Positions 18,091-28,092 are shown, counted from the first letter of the stretch. The stretch is 64,000 nt of DNA from an uncultured Bacteroidales bacterium (GCA_937916465.1 CALFTK010000011.1:1-64000), one strand, 5' to 3'. Notes: a model not told the origin generated them from the sequence alone. Numbers and translations: made by a program.

Positions 18091-18121
18091 TTTATAATAA
18101 GATTGAAAGTGTGTAACTTTG
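18091..18121 (+). promoter_or_regulatory. Promoter of fructose-bisphosphate aldolase
   Basis: TTTA (18091-18094), 19 bases, TAACTTTG (18114-18121), followed by a leader of about 40 bases. Confidence 0.7.
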
Positions 18122-18165
18122 CACTCGGTTTTGATAAACGTTTATAAACAATAAATATTAAACAA

Positions 18166-19167
18166 ATGGTAAGCTACAAAGAGTTGGGTTTGGTGAACAC
18201 CCGTGAAATGTTCGCAGCTGCAGTTAAGGGCGGTTATGCAATACCGGCATTTAACTTCAACACAATGGAACAGATGCAGGCTATTGTACAGGCTGCAGTA
18301 GAAACTGAATCACCTGTTATTATGCAGGTATCAAAAGGTGCACGTAACTATGCAAATGCTACTATCCTGCGTTATATGGCTCAGGGTGCTGTAGAGTATG
18401 CTAAAGAACTCGGTTGCGCTAAACCTGAAATAGTTCTTCACCTTGATCATGGTGATAGCTTTGAAATCTGTAAAGATTGTATCGACATGGGCTTTTCATC
18501 TGTTATGATTGATGGTTCACATCTGCCATACGAAGAGAATATTGCTCTTACAAAGAAGGTTGTGGAATATGCACATCAGTTTGATGTAACCGTTGAAGGT
18601 GAACTTGGTGTTCTTGCAGGCGTTGAAGACGAAGTTAGTGCAGCTGAATCACATTATACAAAACCTGAAGAGGTACAGGATTTTGTTAGTAAGACAGGTG
18701 TTGACAGCCTTGCTATCTCTATAGGTACTTCTCATGGTGCTCATAAATTTACTCCGGAACAGTGCACATTGGTAAATGGCGTATTGGTTCCACCTCCATT
18801 GGCATTTGATATCCTTAAGGAGATTGAAGTTAAGATTCCTGGATTCCCAATCGTACTTCATGGTTCATCTTCAGTTCCTCAGGAAGAAGTTGCTACAATT
18901 AACCAGTTTGGTGGCGCTTTGGCAGCAGCTATAGGTATTCCTGAAGATCAGCTCCGCGAAGCTTCAAAGAGTGCTGTATGTAAGATCAATATTGACTCTG
19001 ACTCACGTTTGGCTATGACAGCAGCTATTCGCAAGCACTTGGCTGAAAACCCAAGTCATTTTGATCCACGTCAGTATTTGAAACCTGCTCGTGACAACAT
19101 GAAGAAGATGTACATCCATAAGATTGTGAATGTACTTGGTTCAGATCATAAGCTTTTGAATAAGTAA
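18166..19167 (+). CDS. fbaA: Class II fructose-bisphosphate aldolase
   Basis: Zinc-dependent glycolytic aldolase that splits fructose 1,6-bisphosphate into dihydroxyacetone phosphate and glyceraldehyde 3-phosphate. It has 333 residues. The metal and catalytic site is LHLDHGDSFE (H92, D94, H95), with VMIDGSHLPYEEN, VEGELGVLAGVEDEV, and the phosphate-binding VLHGSSSVP and CKINIDSDSRLA blocks. It is a single-gene unit with its own promoter and terminator. Confidence 0.95.
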   Translation: MVSYKELGLVNTREMFAAAVKGGYAIPAFNFNTMEQMQAIVQAAVETESPVIMQVSKGARNYANATILRYMAQGAVEYAKELGCAKPEIVLHLDHGDSFEICKDCIDMGFSSVMIDGSHLPYEENIALTKKVVEYAHQFDVTVEGELGVLAGVEDEVSAAESHYTKPEEVQDFVSKTGVDSLAISIGTSHGAHKFTPEQCTLVNGVLVPPPLAFDILKEIEVKIPGFPIVLHGSSSVPQEEVATINQFGGALAAAIGIPEDQLREASKSAVCKINIDSDSRLAMTAAIRKHLAENPSHFDPRQYLKPARDNMKKMYIHKIVNVLGSDHKLLNK

Positions 19168-19194
19168 TATATTGTATATTCAAATCTGATTAAT

Positions 19195-19230
19195 AAGAGT
19201 GTATCATATATTGTGATACGCTCTTTTTTT
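19195..19230 (+). terminator. Terminator of fructose-bisphosphate aldolase
   Basis: AAGAG-T-GTATCA pairs with TGATAC-G-CTCTT (12 pairs including a T-G) and is followed by seven T residues, 27 bases after the stop. Confidence 0.9.
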
Positions 19231-19283
19231 GTGTGTTATCGCTATTTTTATGTTTGTAAAACAGTGTTGTCTATATTTTTTTG

Positions 19284-19291
19284 TAGTTTTG
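19284..19291 (+). promoter_or_regulatory. -7 promoter box for GH31 gene
   Basis: TAGTTTTG, perfect box, 32 bases before the start codon. No clear -33 box. Confidence 0.6.
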
Positions 19292-19323
19292 TAGTCAAAC
19301 CAATTTACTGACAAATTAATTAT

Positions 19324-22158
19324 ATGAGAAAACTTATACTTTTATCGGTTGTCGCACTTGCGATAACTGCTTGCGGAAAGCAAGATTACAAAACCACGTC
19401 TGATGGTGTTATTGTGAATGTAAAGCATCATTCTGACAGTGAGCCTGCAAAAATCAGATTGAAGGTGATGAATGACGATATTGTCAGAGTGTCGGCAACA
19501 CCCGATAAGAAATTCAATGACAGGAATAGTCTGATTATATTGCCTGATGCACAGCAGAATGTGAATTTTGAAGTTGTGGACTGTGGTGCAGATGTTATGC
19601 TGAAAACATCGGCTCTTCAGGTGGTCGTTAACAAAGAAAACGGTACTGTTGCTTTTAATGATGCCAATGGTAATCCTATATCATCAGAATCGGAACCTGC
19701 ATCATTTGCTCCTATATCGGTAACCGATACAAAAGGTACAACAACGGGTTATACTACAATTAACAGATTTAATACTGTTCCTGAAGAGGGTATCTATGGA
19801 TTGGGGCAACATCAGTCAGACCAGTGGAACTATAAAGGTGAAAATGAAGAGCTATATCAGTATAACACCAAAATCAGCATCCCATTTGTGGTCTCGTCAA
19901 AAAACTACGGTATTCTGTGGGATTCATATTCACTGGCTCGTTTTGGCAATCCGGAAACATATTCCCAGTTGCATAAAGTATTCAAACTGTACAATAAAGA
20001 TGGTAAAGAGGGTAGTTTGACAGGCACCTATTCCGCCAGATGGGGTGAACCATTGGTGCGTGCCGAAGATTCTCTTTTCTATGGTGATGCCGATGCCGTG
20101 AAGAATCTGCCACGTTTAGGTTCTGATGTGCTGTATGAAGGTTCTATAGAACCATTAGAAAGTGGAGAATATAGGTTCTTGCTCTATTACGCCGGTTATG
20201 TTAAAGTGTTTATAGGTGGCAAAGAGGTGGTTGCCGAGCGTTGGCGTACTGCATGGAACCCTAATTCATATAAATTTTCTGTAGATATGCAGAAAGGTAA
20301 AAAGTATGATTTACGTGTGGAATGGAAACCTGATGGTGGTTCTTCATACATAGGTTTACGTGCATACGCTCCGGTTGCCGATGAAATAATGGACAAAATT
20401 ACAATGTGGAACGAAATGGTTCCTCAGTCTGATTACTATTTCATAGCTTCAAACAATATGGATGGTGTGATAGGTGGATTGCGCAGTTTGGTAGGTAAGG
20501 CAAATATTATGCCTAAGTGGGCTATGGGCTTCTGGCAAAGTCGCGAACGTTACACCAATCAGGATGAGGTGGTTAATACCTTGAAAACATTCCGTGAAAA
20601 AGGAATCGGTATAGACAATATTGTTCAGGACTGGAACTATTGGGAAGAAGATAGTTGGGGAGCACATGATTTTGATCCGGCACGTTTCCCCGATCCACAA
20701 GGAATGATGGATGCTGTTCACGATATGAATGCACAGCTTATGATATCGGTATGGCCTAAGTTCTATCATACAACAGAACACTATAAGGAATTTGATGAAA
20801 ACGGCTGGATGTTTACCCGTGCAGTAGAAGATAGTATTCGTGACTGGATAGGTCCCGGTTATATAGGTTCGTTCTACGATGCATATTCAGAAGGTGCTCG
20901 TAAATTGTTCTGGCAGCAGATGAAAGAACATCTATATAAATATGGAATAGATGCTTGGTGGATGGATGCCAGTGAACCTAATATTCGCGACTGCGTTCCT
21001 TTGTACTATCAGAAATTGTTGTGTGGACCAACTGGATTGGGTTCATCTACCGAATATCTTAATGGTTATGCTCTGATGAATGCAAAGGCAATTTATGAAG
21101 GTCTGCGTGAAGAGGAACCAAATAAACGTGTATTCCAGCTTACCCGTTCCGGATTTGCCGGCTTGCAACGTTATTCTACTGCATCATGGAGTGGTGATAT
21201 AGGAACTCGCTGGGAAGATATGCGTTCTCAGATTGTGGCAGGTATGAACTTTTCACTGTGTGGTGACCCATATTGGACAATGGATATAGGTGGTTTCTGT
21301 GTAGAAAACAGATATGCAAATGCACAGCGTGAATATGATAGGACTGGTGTTGAAAACGATGATTTGAAAGAGTGGCGAGAATTACAGACTCGTTGGTATC
21401 AGTTTGGTACTTTTACTCCTGTATATCGTGCCCATGGCCAGTTCCCGCTTCGTGAAGTTTGGAATATAGCTCCGGAAAATCATCCGGCATACAAATCTAT
21501 AGTCTATTATAATCAGCTGAGATACAGACTTATGCCTTACATCTATTCGTTGGCAGGCAGTGCGTATCATGATGATTATACATTGATGCGTGGTCTGGTT
21601 ATGGATTATGCACACGATACAAAGGCTATGAACGTTTCAGATCAGTTTATGCTTGGTCCATCACTGCTAATATGTCCTGTATATGAGTATGGTGCGCGTT
21701 CTCGCCAGGTTTATCTGCCAAAAGGAAAGAACTGGTATAACTTCAATAATGACAAAGAAGTATTTGAAGGTGGACAGACTATAGTTGCAGATGCTCCATA
21801 CGAACTGATGCCTATGTATATACCGTCAGGTGCCATTCTTGCATACGGCCCTCAGATAGAGTACGTAGATCAGGTTCCTGCCAATGAAATTACGTTGGAA
21901 GTATATGCAGGTAGCGATGGTAACTTTAATCTATATGAAGATGATGGCGAATCATTCGATTATGAAAAAGGAAAATTTGCCATTATCCCAATCAGATACA
22001 ATGATATGGAAAAGAGTGTAACTATTGCTGACAGGAGCGGAGAATATGATGGTATGATTAATGATAGGGTCTTTAATATAAGACTACACAATAAAGGTGT
22101 TGATACAAAAATTAAAAGTGTAAACTATAGCGGTAAAGAGATAGTAGTGAAGTTCTAA
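19324..22158 (+). CDS. GH31 alpha-xylosidase, PA14-containing lipoprotein
   Basis: Probably removes terminal alpha-linked xylose from xyloglucan-type oligosaccharides. It has 944 residues. The lipoprotein signal ends in LAITAC (C17), so it is membrane-anchored, likely periplasmic or surface. A PA14 domain (about 232-348, including GEYRFLLYYAGYVKVFIGG) is inserted in the N-terminal beta domain, the architecture of characterised bacterial GH31 alpha-xylosidases. The nucleophile is D548 in DAWWMDASEP and the probable acid/base is D625 in SWSGDIGTRW. The C-terminal beta domains follow (YEDDGESFDYEKG). xylA lies 145 bases downstream under its own promoter, consistent with released xylose entering isomerisation. 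Some members act as alpha-glucosidases, so the substrate is not certain. Confidence 0.88.
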   Translation: MRKLILLSVVALAITACGKQDYKTTSDGVIVNVKHHSDSEPAKIRLKVMNDDIVRVSATPDKKFNDRNSLIILPDAQQNVNFEVVDCGADVMLKTSALQVVVNKENGTVAFNDANGNPISSESEPASFAPISVTDTKGTTTGYTTINRFNTVPEEGIYGLGQHQSDQWNYKGENEELYQYNTKISIPFVVSSKNYGILWDSYSLARFGNPETYSQLHKVFKLYNKDGKEGSLTGTYSARWGEPLVRAEDSLFYGDADAVKNLPRLGSDVLYEGSIEPLESGEYRFLLYYAGYVKVFIGGKEVVAERWRTAWNPNSYKFSVDMQKGKKYDLRVEWKPDGGSSYIGLRAYAPVADEIMDKITMWNEMVPQSDYYFIASNNMDGVIGGLRSLVGKANIMPKWAMGFWQSRERYTNQDEVVNTLKTFREKGIGIDNIVQDWNYWEEDSWGAHDFDPARFPDPQGMMDAVHDMNAQLMISVWPKFYHTTEHYKEFDENGWMFTRAVEDSIRDWIGPGYIGSFYDAYSEGARKLFWQQMKEHLYKYGIDAWWMDASEPNIRDCVPLYYQKLLCGPTGLGSSTEYLNGYALMNAKAIYEGLREEEPNKRVFQLTRSGFAGLQRYSTASWSGDIGTRWEDMRSQIVAGMNFSLCGDPYWTMDIGGFCVENRYANAQREYDRTGVENDDLKEWRELQTRWYQFGTFTPVYRAHGQFPLREVWNIAPENHPAYKSIVYYNQLRYRLMPYIYSLAGSAYHDDYTLMRGLVMDYAHDTKAMNVSDQFMLGPSLLICPVYEYGARSRQVYLPKGKNWYNFNNDKEVFEGGQTIVADAPYELMPMYIPSGAILAYGPQIEYVDQVPANEITLEVYAGSDGNFNLYEDDGESFDYEKGKFAIIPIRYNDMEKSVTIADRSGEYDGMINDRVFNIRLHNKGVDTKIKSVNYSGKEIVVKF

Positions 22159-22211
22159 ATGCAAAATATCTTTAATTAAATAGATTCTGTAATATAATTT
22201 AGGAGTTTTAA

Positions 22212-22242
22212 TTTGCAGTTTTTATGATTTAATGTATATTTG
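22212..22242 (+). promoter_or_regulatory. Promoter of xylA
   Basis: TTTG (22212-22215), 19 bases, TATATTTG (22235-22242): an exact consensus promoter. The leader to xylA is about 55 bases. Confidence 0.85.
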
Positions 22243-22302
22243 CATTATTACTTCGGTGAAGAGTATATAAATATTGTTTAATAAATTAATAATAAGCGAT
22301 TT

Positions 22303-23616
22303 ATGGCTAAAGAGTATTTTCCTGGAATAGGTAAAATTAAGTTCGAAGGCAAGGATAGCAAAAATCCAATGGCTTTCCATTACTATGATGAGAACAAGGT
22401 TATCATGGGTAAAACCATGAAAGATTGGTTGCGTTTTGCAATGGCTTGGTGGCACACATTGTGTGCAGAGGGTGGTGACCAGTTTGGTGGTGGTACCAAA
22501 TCATTCCCTTGGAATCAGGCTGCAGATGCAGTGGAAATTGCTAAGCAGAAGGCTGATGCAGGTTTCGAAATTATGCAGAAGTTAGGCATTCCTTACTATT
22601 GCTTCCACGATGTTGACTTAGTTGCAGAAGGTAAGAATGTTGCTGAATATGAAGCTAACCTGAAGGCTATCGTAGCATATCTTAAGGAGAAACAGGCTGA
22701 AACAGGTATCAAACTGTTGTGGTCAACAGCTAACGTATTTGGTAATGCACGTTATATGAACGGTGCTTCTACAAACCCTGATTTCGACGTTGTTGCTCGC
22801 GCTATCGTTCAGATTAAGAACGCTATCGATGCAGGTATTGAACTTGGTGCTGAAAACTATGTATTCTGGGGCGGTCGTGAAGGTTACATGAGCCTTCTGA
22901 ACACAGACCAGAAGAGAGAAAAAGAGCACATGGCAACTATGTTGACAATGGCTCGCGACTATGCTCGTGCAAAGGGCTTCAAGGGTACATTCCTGATTGA
23001 ACCAAAACCAATGGAACCTTCAAAGCATCAGTATGATGTTGACACAGAAACAGTTATCGGTTTCTTGAAGGCTCACAATTTGGATAAGGACTTCAAAGTT
23101 AACATTGAGGTTAACCACGCTACATTGGCAGGTCACACATTTGAACACGAACTTGCTTGTGCAGTTGACGCAGGTATGCTTGGTTCTATCGACGCTAACC
23201 GTGGTGACTACCAGAATGGTTGGGATACAGACCAGTTCCCAATTGATCAGTACGAATTGGTACAGGCTTGGATGGAAATCATCCGTGGCGGTGGCTTAGG
23301 CACAGGTGGTACAAACTTCGATGCTAAGACACGTCGTAACTCAACAGATCTTGAAGATATCTTCATTGCTCACATCAGCGGTATGGATGCTATGGCACGT
23401 GCTCTTGAAAGCGCAGCTAAGCTTCTTGAAGAATCACCATACAAGAAGATGAAGGCTGAACGTTATGCTTCATTCGACAGCGGTCTTGGTAAGAAGTTCG
23501 AAGAGGGTAAGATGACTCTCGAAGAGGCTTACGAATATGGCAAGCAGGTTGATGAACCAAAACAGACCAGCGGTAAGCAGGAATTGTACGAAGCAATTGT
23601 AGCAATGTACGCTTAA
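22303..23616 (+). CDS. xylA: Xylose isomerase
   Basis: Converts D-xylose to D-xylulose with two divalent metals. It has 437 residues, the class II length. Catalytic and metal sites are visible in YCFHDVDLV, FWGGREGYMSLLNTD, IEPKPMEPSKHQYD, VNIEVNHATLAGHTFEHEL and SIDANRGDYQNGWDTDQFP. No xylulokinase or xylose transporter gene lies beside it. Codon choice is more biased than in its neighbours (few rare codons), suggesting high expression. A strong terminator follows. Confidence 0.98.
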   Translation: MAKEYFPGIGKIKFEGKDSKNPMAFHYYDENKVIMGKTMKDWLRFAMAWWHTLCAEGGDQFGGGTKSFPWNQAADAVEIAKQKADAGFEIMQKLGIPYYCFHDVDLVAEGKNVAEYEANLKAIVAYLKEKQAETGIKLLWSTANVFGNARYMNGASTNPDFDVVARAIVQIKNAIDAGIELGAENYVFWGGREGYMSLLNTDQKREKEHMATMLTMARDYARAKGFKGTFLIEPKPMEPSKHQYDVDTETVIGFLKAHNLDKDFKVNIEVNHATLAGHTFEHELACAVDAGMLGSIDANRGDYQNGWDTDQFPIDQYELVQAWMEIIRGGGLGTGGTNFDAKTRRNSTDLEDIFIAHISGMDAMARALESAAKLLEESPYKKMKAERYASFDSGLGKKFEEGKMTLEEAYEYGKQVDEPKQTSGKQELYEAIVAMYA

Positions 23617-23638
23617 TAGATATTCCTATATAAAGAGT

Positions 23639-23664
23639 AAAGGTCCGGAACTTCCGGACCTTTA
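23639..23664. terminator. Bidirectional terminator between xylA and dedA
   Basis: AAAGGTCCGGAA/TTCCGGACCTTT is a near-perfect palindrome around one central base, with T-rich flanks on both sides. It sits between convergent genes and can serve both. Confidence 0.85.
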
Positions 23665-23685
23665 TTTGTTATTCTCTATTCGAAC

Positions 23686-24321
23686 TTATTGTTTCTTCTT
23701 TTTTATCTTGTTACGTACTATTATTACTGTTAGAACTACAGCAACTATTGCTACAATTGTATAACCAATTTCATGGCTATATTCAGTAACGGTACTTATC
23801 AGTTCCTCTTCAGGTACTATTCTTTCCAGATAATAACCTAATGCTGCTAACACTGTATTCCAGATGCCGGCTCCTAATGCTGTAAATGCTAAGAAGGTGT
23901 GTATTTTCATTTTGGCTAATCCTGCAGGTATTGAAATTAGTTGTCTTATTGCAGGAATCAGTCTGCCAACGAATGTTGATACAGCACCATGTTTGTTAAA
24001 GTAGTCTTCTGCCTGTTGTATCTTCTTTACATCTAAAAGCAGTATGTGTCCTATGCGACTGTCAGCAAATTTATAGACAATAGGTTTTCCAATCCATAGT
24101 GCAAGATAATAGTTGATTAGGGCTCCAAAACATGCACCTAATGTTGCAAAGACGATAATCAAAGCAACATTGAGTTCTCCGTTTGCAGCTGCATGGTATG
24201 CAGCAGGTGGAACAACTATTTCCGAAGGGAATGGGATAAATGAACTTTCAATGGTCATTAACAGCGTTATTGTCCAGTAGTTGAGATGCTCTAAGCACCA
24301 TTGTAAAAAAGATATTTCCAT
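23686..24321 (-). CDS. DedA family membrane protein
   Basis: Inner-membrane protein of the DedA/SNARE-associated family, whose members are implicated in flipping undecaprenyl phosphate or phospholipids. It has 211 residues. Family motifs are FIPFPSEIVVPPAAYHA, FGALINYYLALWIGKPI and the F-x-GR-(x)-P-x-x-R signature as FVGRLIPAIRQLISIPAG. There are several hydrophobic helices and a lysine-rich C-terminus (RNKIKKKKQ). It is the last gene of glnS-TPR-dedA, 3 bases after the TPR gene. Confidence 0.9.
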   Translation of the reverse strand: MEISFLQWCLEHLNYWTITLLMTIESSFIPFPSEIVVPPAAYHAAANGELNVALIIVFATLGACFGALINYYLALWIGKPIVYKFADSRIGHILLLDVKKIQQAEDYFNKHGAVSTFVGRLIPAIRQLISIPAGLAKMKIHTFLAFTALGAGIWNTVLAALGYYLERIVPEEELISTVTEYSHEIGYTIVAIVAVVLTVIIVRNKIKKKKQ

Positions 24322-24324
24322 TTC

Positions 24325-25404
24325 TTATTTTAGTTTTGTGAAATTAATCATTAAATCTAATTCTTCGTTTTCAGGGTCAAGAGATAAACCCATATAGATG
24401 TATTGGAGCGCATTCTCTTCATCATTGTTGATTATATAGAGACGTGCCAACAACGTGTAGAGCTCAATAAGAAAACTTTCGGTGTCATTACTGTCAGATA
24501 GTTGTTCGGCTTTTTTTAGATACTCAAAAGCCTTTTCTGTGTCATGAAGAAAATAACAGCACTTACCACAACAGAAGTTTAGTACTGAAGCCATTTCTTC
24601 GTTTTTGTTCAGAAGTATGGAATACTTCTCCAAAGCTGTCGAGTAATCGAACATGTTTATATAGCAATCAGCTATCATTAATGATGCCGTAAAATTGTCA
24701 CCATCAATTGCCTCTATGTAGTCATAACACTCTTTTGCCTTTGTGTATTCTTGCTGTTCAAAGTATATTCTACCCAACTGCTCCCATGGATATACATCGT
24801 ATGGGAATTTATCAAGCAGTTTGTTATACCATTCAATAGCCTTTTCAAACTGTTTGGTCTCAAAATATAGATCTGCTTGCAGTTCGTAGAATGTATTGTC
24901 TTTGTTATTGGAAATACTAAATGCCACGTCTATCCATGCCTGAACATAATTATAGTATCTGTGGTCCATAAGCTGGATTATGATGTCGCTTAGCATCTCC
25001 AAATCGTTGTTACTAATATTGTAGGCTTTGTTAAACAATTCGATAGCTAAATCTATGTTGTCGTATGCCAATTCAATTACACCTTTTATATAAAGGACCT
25101 CCTGATTATCTTCTTCTGAAATACTGTAAGCTATTCTTTTAGCCTCCTCTTTCTTGCCTTTTAAAAGCAGATTGTTGGCTTTTACAATAAGTATATCAGT
25201 ATTATTGGGGTGTAATTGCAGACCATAATCGGTAACAATTTCTGATTTGTCAAGTTCTAGATTCAGTGTATAATAATCGGCTATATCAGCAATATCGGAA
25301 CCATCAAAATAGATGGTTCCTCCATTGTAGATCATATCTTCGAAACTTTTGAGTAACTCTTTGAATTCCGAAGAATCGTAGTATGTCTGATTATCATCTC
25401 TCAT
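24325..25404 (-). CDS. Tetratricopeptide repeat protein
   Basis: A soluble protein of 359 residues made almost wholly of TPR helices. Clear units include YIKGVIELAYDNIDLAIELF, FYELQADLYFETKQFEKAIE, WEQLGRIYFEQQEYTKAKEC and LYTLLARLYIINNDEENALQ. There is no signal peptide. It is very acidic (many E and D). It probably acts as a scaffold, but the partner is unknown. It is 4 bases from glnS and 3 from dedA, so all three are co-transcribed. Confidence 0.85.
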   Translation of the reverse strand: MRDDNQTYYDSSEFKELLKSFEDMIYNGGTIYFDGSDIADIADYYTLNLELDKSEIVTDYGLQLHPNNTDILIVKANNLLLKGKKEEAKRIAYSISEEDNQEVLYIKGVIELAYDNIDLAIELFNKAYNISNNDLEMLSDIIIQLMDHRYYNYVQAWIDVAFSISNNKDNTFYELQADLYFETKQFEKAIEWYNKLLDKFPYDVYPWEQLGRIYFEQQEYTKAKECYDYIEAIDGDNFTASLMIADCYINMFDYSTALEKYSILLNKNEEMASVLNFCCGKCCYFLHDTEKAFEYLKKAEQLSDSNDTESFLIELYTLLARLYIINNDEENALQYIYMGLSLDPENEELDLMINFTKLK

Positions 25405-25408
25405 CTAT

Positions 25409-27154
25409 TCAGGCCTTACCCTTTATTTTACTCCAATTGTCTTTTAATGATACTGTGCGGTTAAAAATAAGGTGGTCTGCAGTTGAATCTTTATCTGTAC
25501 AGAAATAGCCTATGCGTTGGAATTGATAGTGATCCATTGGTTTTGTATTGGCAAGGAAACTCTCTACATAACACTCTGTACGAATTTCCAATGAATTAGG
25601 ATTCTTCATTTTTTGCATAGCCTCTACTACTGACAGCCCCTCTTCTTCACGTAGGCGTGCCAATTCATCACGTGGGTTTTCTACGCTCCACAATCTGTCA
25701 TAAAGACGAACCTCTGCTTTTATGGCGTGTTTTGTGCTAACCCAATGTATTGTGCCCTTAACTTTACGAGAAGAGTCTGATTCTCCTGTTTTGGTGTTTG
25801 GAATAAATTCGCAATATACCTCTTCAACTTTTCCTTCGGCATCTTTCTTACATCCGGTGCAGAGAACAATATATGCACTCTTTAGTCTAACTTCACGACC
25901 TGGTGTAAGACGGAAATATTTGGATGGAGCATCCTCCATAAAATCTTCTCTCTCTATCCAAAGTTCGCGGCTGAATGTAATTTTGTGGCTGCCGGCTTCG
26001 GGATCTTCCGGATTGTTAATAGCCTCTAATTCTTCTACTTTATCTTCCGGATAGTTGGTAATCACAAGCTTAACGGGGTCAATCACAGCCGAAACACGTG
26101 TGGCGCGGCGGTTTAAGTCTTCACGTATGGCCGATTCCATAAGTGCCATATCATTTAGAGCGTCAAACTTTGTATAACCTATGCGGTCCACAAACATTCT
26201 GATGGATTCAGGTGTATAACCTCTACGGCGATAGCCACAGATAGTAGGCATTCGTGGGTCATCCCAACCGGAAACCATACCTTCCTGAACAAGTGTAAGC
26301 AAGTTGCGTTTGCTTAACAGGGTGTAGTTCAAATTCAACTTATTGAACTCTGTCTGACGTGGACGGTTGTCATTTAGGTCTTCTCCTTTTTTAAGCCAAT
26401 CAATGAATAGATCGTATAGTGGACGATGAGGAACGAATTCCAATGTGCAAAGTGAATGTGTCACTCCTTCAAAATAGTCGCTCTGTCCGTGTGCAAAGTC
26501 ATACATTGGATAGGCTTTCCAAGTGGTGCCTGTACGGTGATGTGGAGTTTTGACTATACGGTAAATAATAGGGTCACGGAACAACATATTGTTGTGCGCC
26601 ATATCGATTTTTGCACGTAAAACCATAGAACCCTCTTCTAATTCACCGCTATTCATCTTGTTGAACAATTCAAGGCTCTCTTCAATAGGGCGATCTCTGT
26701 AAGGACTGTTGATACCCGGTTGGGTAGGAGTTCCTTTCTGAGCAAGTATCTCCTCTTGCTTCTGTTCGTCAATATATGCTTTACCCTCTTTGATAAGATC
26801 TATTGCGAAGTCCCACAACTGCTGGAAATAGTCGGAAGCGTAGAATTCGTTTTCCCATTTGAATCCTAACCACTCTATATCCTCCTTTATGGCATCTACA
26901 TATTCTGTATCTTCTTTGGTTGGGTTTGTATCATCAAAACGAAGGTTACATATACCATTATGCTTTTCTGCCATACCAAAATCCATACAGATGGCTTTTG
27001 CATGACCTATATGAAGGTAACCGTTAGGTTCGGGCGGGAAACGGGTTTGTACGCGTCCACCATTTTTGCCTTCTGCAAGGTCCTTTTCTACCATCTCTTC
27101 AATAAAGTTCAGACTCTTCTTTTCGCCTGCCTCTTTTACACTGTTTTCTATCAT
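25409..27154 (-). CDS. glnS: Glutamine--tRNA ligase
   Basis: Charges tRNA-Gln directly. It has 581 residues. The class I HIGH motif is in PPEPNGYLHIGHAKAI and the KMSKS equivalent is LLSKRNL. A catalytic Rossmann domain and acceptor-binding insert are followed by two beta-barrel anticodon domains in the C-terminal third. GlnRS in Bacteroidota implies direct glutaminylation rather than the amidotransferase route. It leads the operon with the TPR and DedA genes. Confidence 0.97.
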   Translation of the reverse strand: MIENSVKEAGEKKSLNFIEEMVEKDLAEGKNGGRVQTRFPPEPNGYLHIGHAKAICMDFGMAEKHNGICNLRFDDTNPTKEDTEYVDAIKEDIEWLGFKWENEFYASDYFQQLWDFAIDLIKEGKAYIDEQKQEEILAQKGTPTQPGINSPYRDRPIEESLELFNKMNSGELEEGSMVLRAKIDMAHNNMLFRDPIIYRIVKTPHHRTGTTWKAYPMYDFAHGQSDYFEGVTHSLCTLEFVPHRPLYDLFIDWLKKGEDLNDNRPRQTEFNKLNLNYTLLSKRNLLTLVQEGMVSGWDDPRMPTICGYRRRGYTPESIRMFVDRIGYTKFDALNDMALMESAIREDLNRRATRVSAVIDPVKLVITNYPEDKVEELEAINNPEDPEAGSHKITFSRELWIEREDFMEDAPSKYFRLTPGREVRLKSAYIVLCTGCKKDAEGKVEEVYCEFIPNTKTGESDSSRKVKGTIHWVSTKHAIKAEVRLYDRLWSVENPRDELARLREEEGLSVVEAMQKMKNPNSLEIRTECYVESFLANTKPMDHYQFQRIGYFCTDKDSTADHLIFNRTVSLKDNWSKIKGKA

Positions 27155-27190
27155 ATTGACTGAATCTGTTTTTCGTTCTTTTTAAAAATG

Positions 27191-27198
27191 CAAAGTTA
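27191..27198 (-). promoter_or_regulatory. -7 promoter box for glnS operon
   Basis: TAACTTTG on the minus strand, perfect box, overlapping the stop codon of the upstream glycosyltransferase gene and 37 bases before the glnS ATG. Confidence 0.65.
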
Positions 27199-28092
27199 CT
27201 GCTTTTTGCTTAAATAATGAATAATGGAGAGCTTGTAAAATGAAAATAGTAAAAGACTTGGGTGACATCCTTGTAGGTTTTTTATTATGATTTTTCCAAA
27301 TATGGTGTCAAAAAGACCGACCGACCAAGCTATGTGAAATCTTTTTAGTCTGTTGTACTGTTTTAATAGTGTAGAACCATTGCCAATCTGTTCTTTGTGG
27401 TTGTATAAATTCTTTATAGACTGTCTGGTCTTTTCCAAAAAGATATTGTTCTCTTCTATACCTATATGTACAAGTGGATTGTCTATATGGATAATAGAAA
27501 CTCTTCTCTCTTCAAGCATTATCCCAAACATTACATCTTCATAACCATATCCTACAAAATCTTCGCAAAACCTGATTTGCATAAAAATTTCTCTATCTAT
27601 TAGAAACGAAAACGGAGTAAAACGGCTATATGGATGTACGTTTCTGTATTCGGCTGAGCGTTTTTTGTCGGCTCTCTTTTCATATTTGTACCTTAATTCA
27701 ACACAAGGGTATGGCTGTTTCTTAGGATGTATCAGTCCACCGCAAACCACACTGTATTCATTGGCTTTTTCAAGATACTTCTTTATGAAACTGCTGTTAT
27801 TTACCATAGAGTCGCAGTCAAGAAACAGAAGTTTTTCATATCTGGATAAGTCTGCTAACATGTTTCTGATGGCTGCTCGTCCAATATTCTGCTCCAATTG
27901 AATGAATTGACAGTTAGGAATATTTTCTAACGCTTTTTTACAAGCGTTTCGTTTATCTATGTCGTGAGAATTATCATCGGCAACAATAATTTCATATTCA
28001 ATTTCAAGCAAAGCGCACTGAGATTGCAAACTATTTACCAGCAGTTCGCAATCCCAATTGTATGTAGGTATAAGAATTGATAAAGATGTCAT
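27196..28092 (-). CDS. Glycosyltransferase family 2 protein
   Basis: A GT-A fold transferase of 298 residues from MTSLSILIPTYN. The nucleotide-sugar site shows SILIPTYNWD, IIVADDNSHD, NIGRAAIRN and the metal-binding LFLDCDSM (DxD). The downstream GYGEDVMFG-like block appears as GYGYEDVMFGIMLEE, typical of the galactosyltransferase C-terminal domain. There is no membrane segment. An in-frame ATG at 28116 lies within the promoter -7 box (28114-28121), so 28092 is chosen. Acceptor and sugar are unknown; no other glycan-synthesis gene is nearby. Confidence 0.85.
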   Translation of the reverse strand: MTSLSILIPTYNWDCELLVNSLQSQCALLEIEYEIIVADDNSHDIDKRNACKKALENIPNCQFIQLEQNIGRAAIRNMLADLSRYEKLLFLDCDSMVNNSSFIKKYLEKANEYSVVCGGLIHPKKQPYPCVELRYKYEKRADKKRSAEYRNVHPYSRFTPFSFLIDREIFMQIRFCEDFVGYGYEDVMFGIMLEERRVSIIHIDNPLVHIGIEENNIFLEKTRQSIKNLYNHKEQIGNGSTLLKQYNRLKRFHIAWSVGLFDTIFGKIIIKNLQGCHPSLLLFSFYKLSIIHYLSKKQ

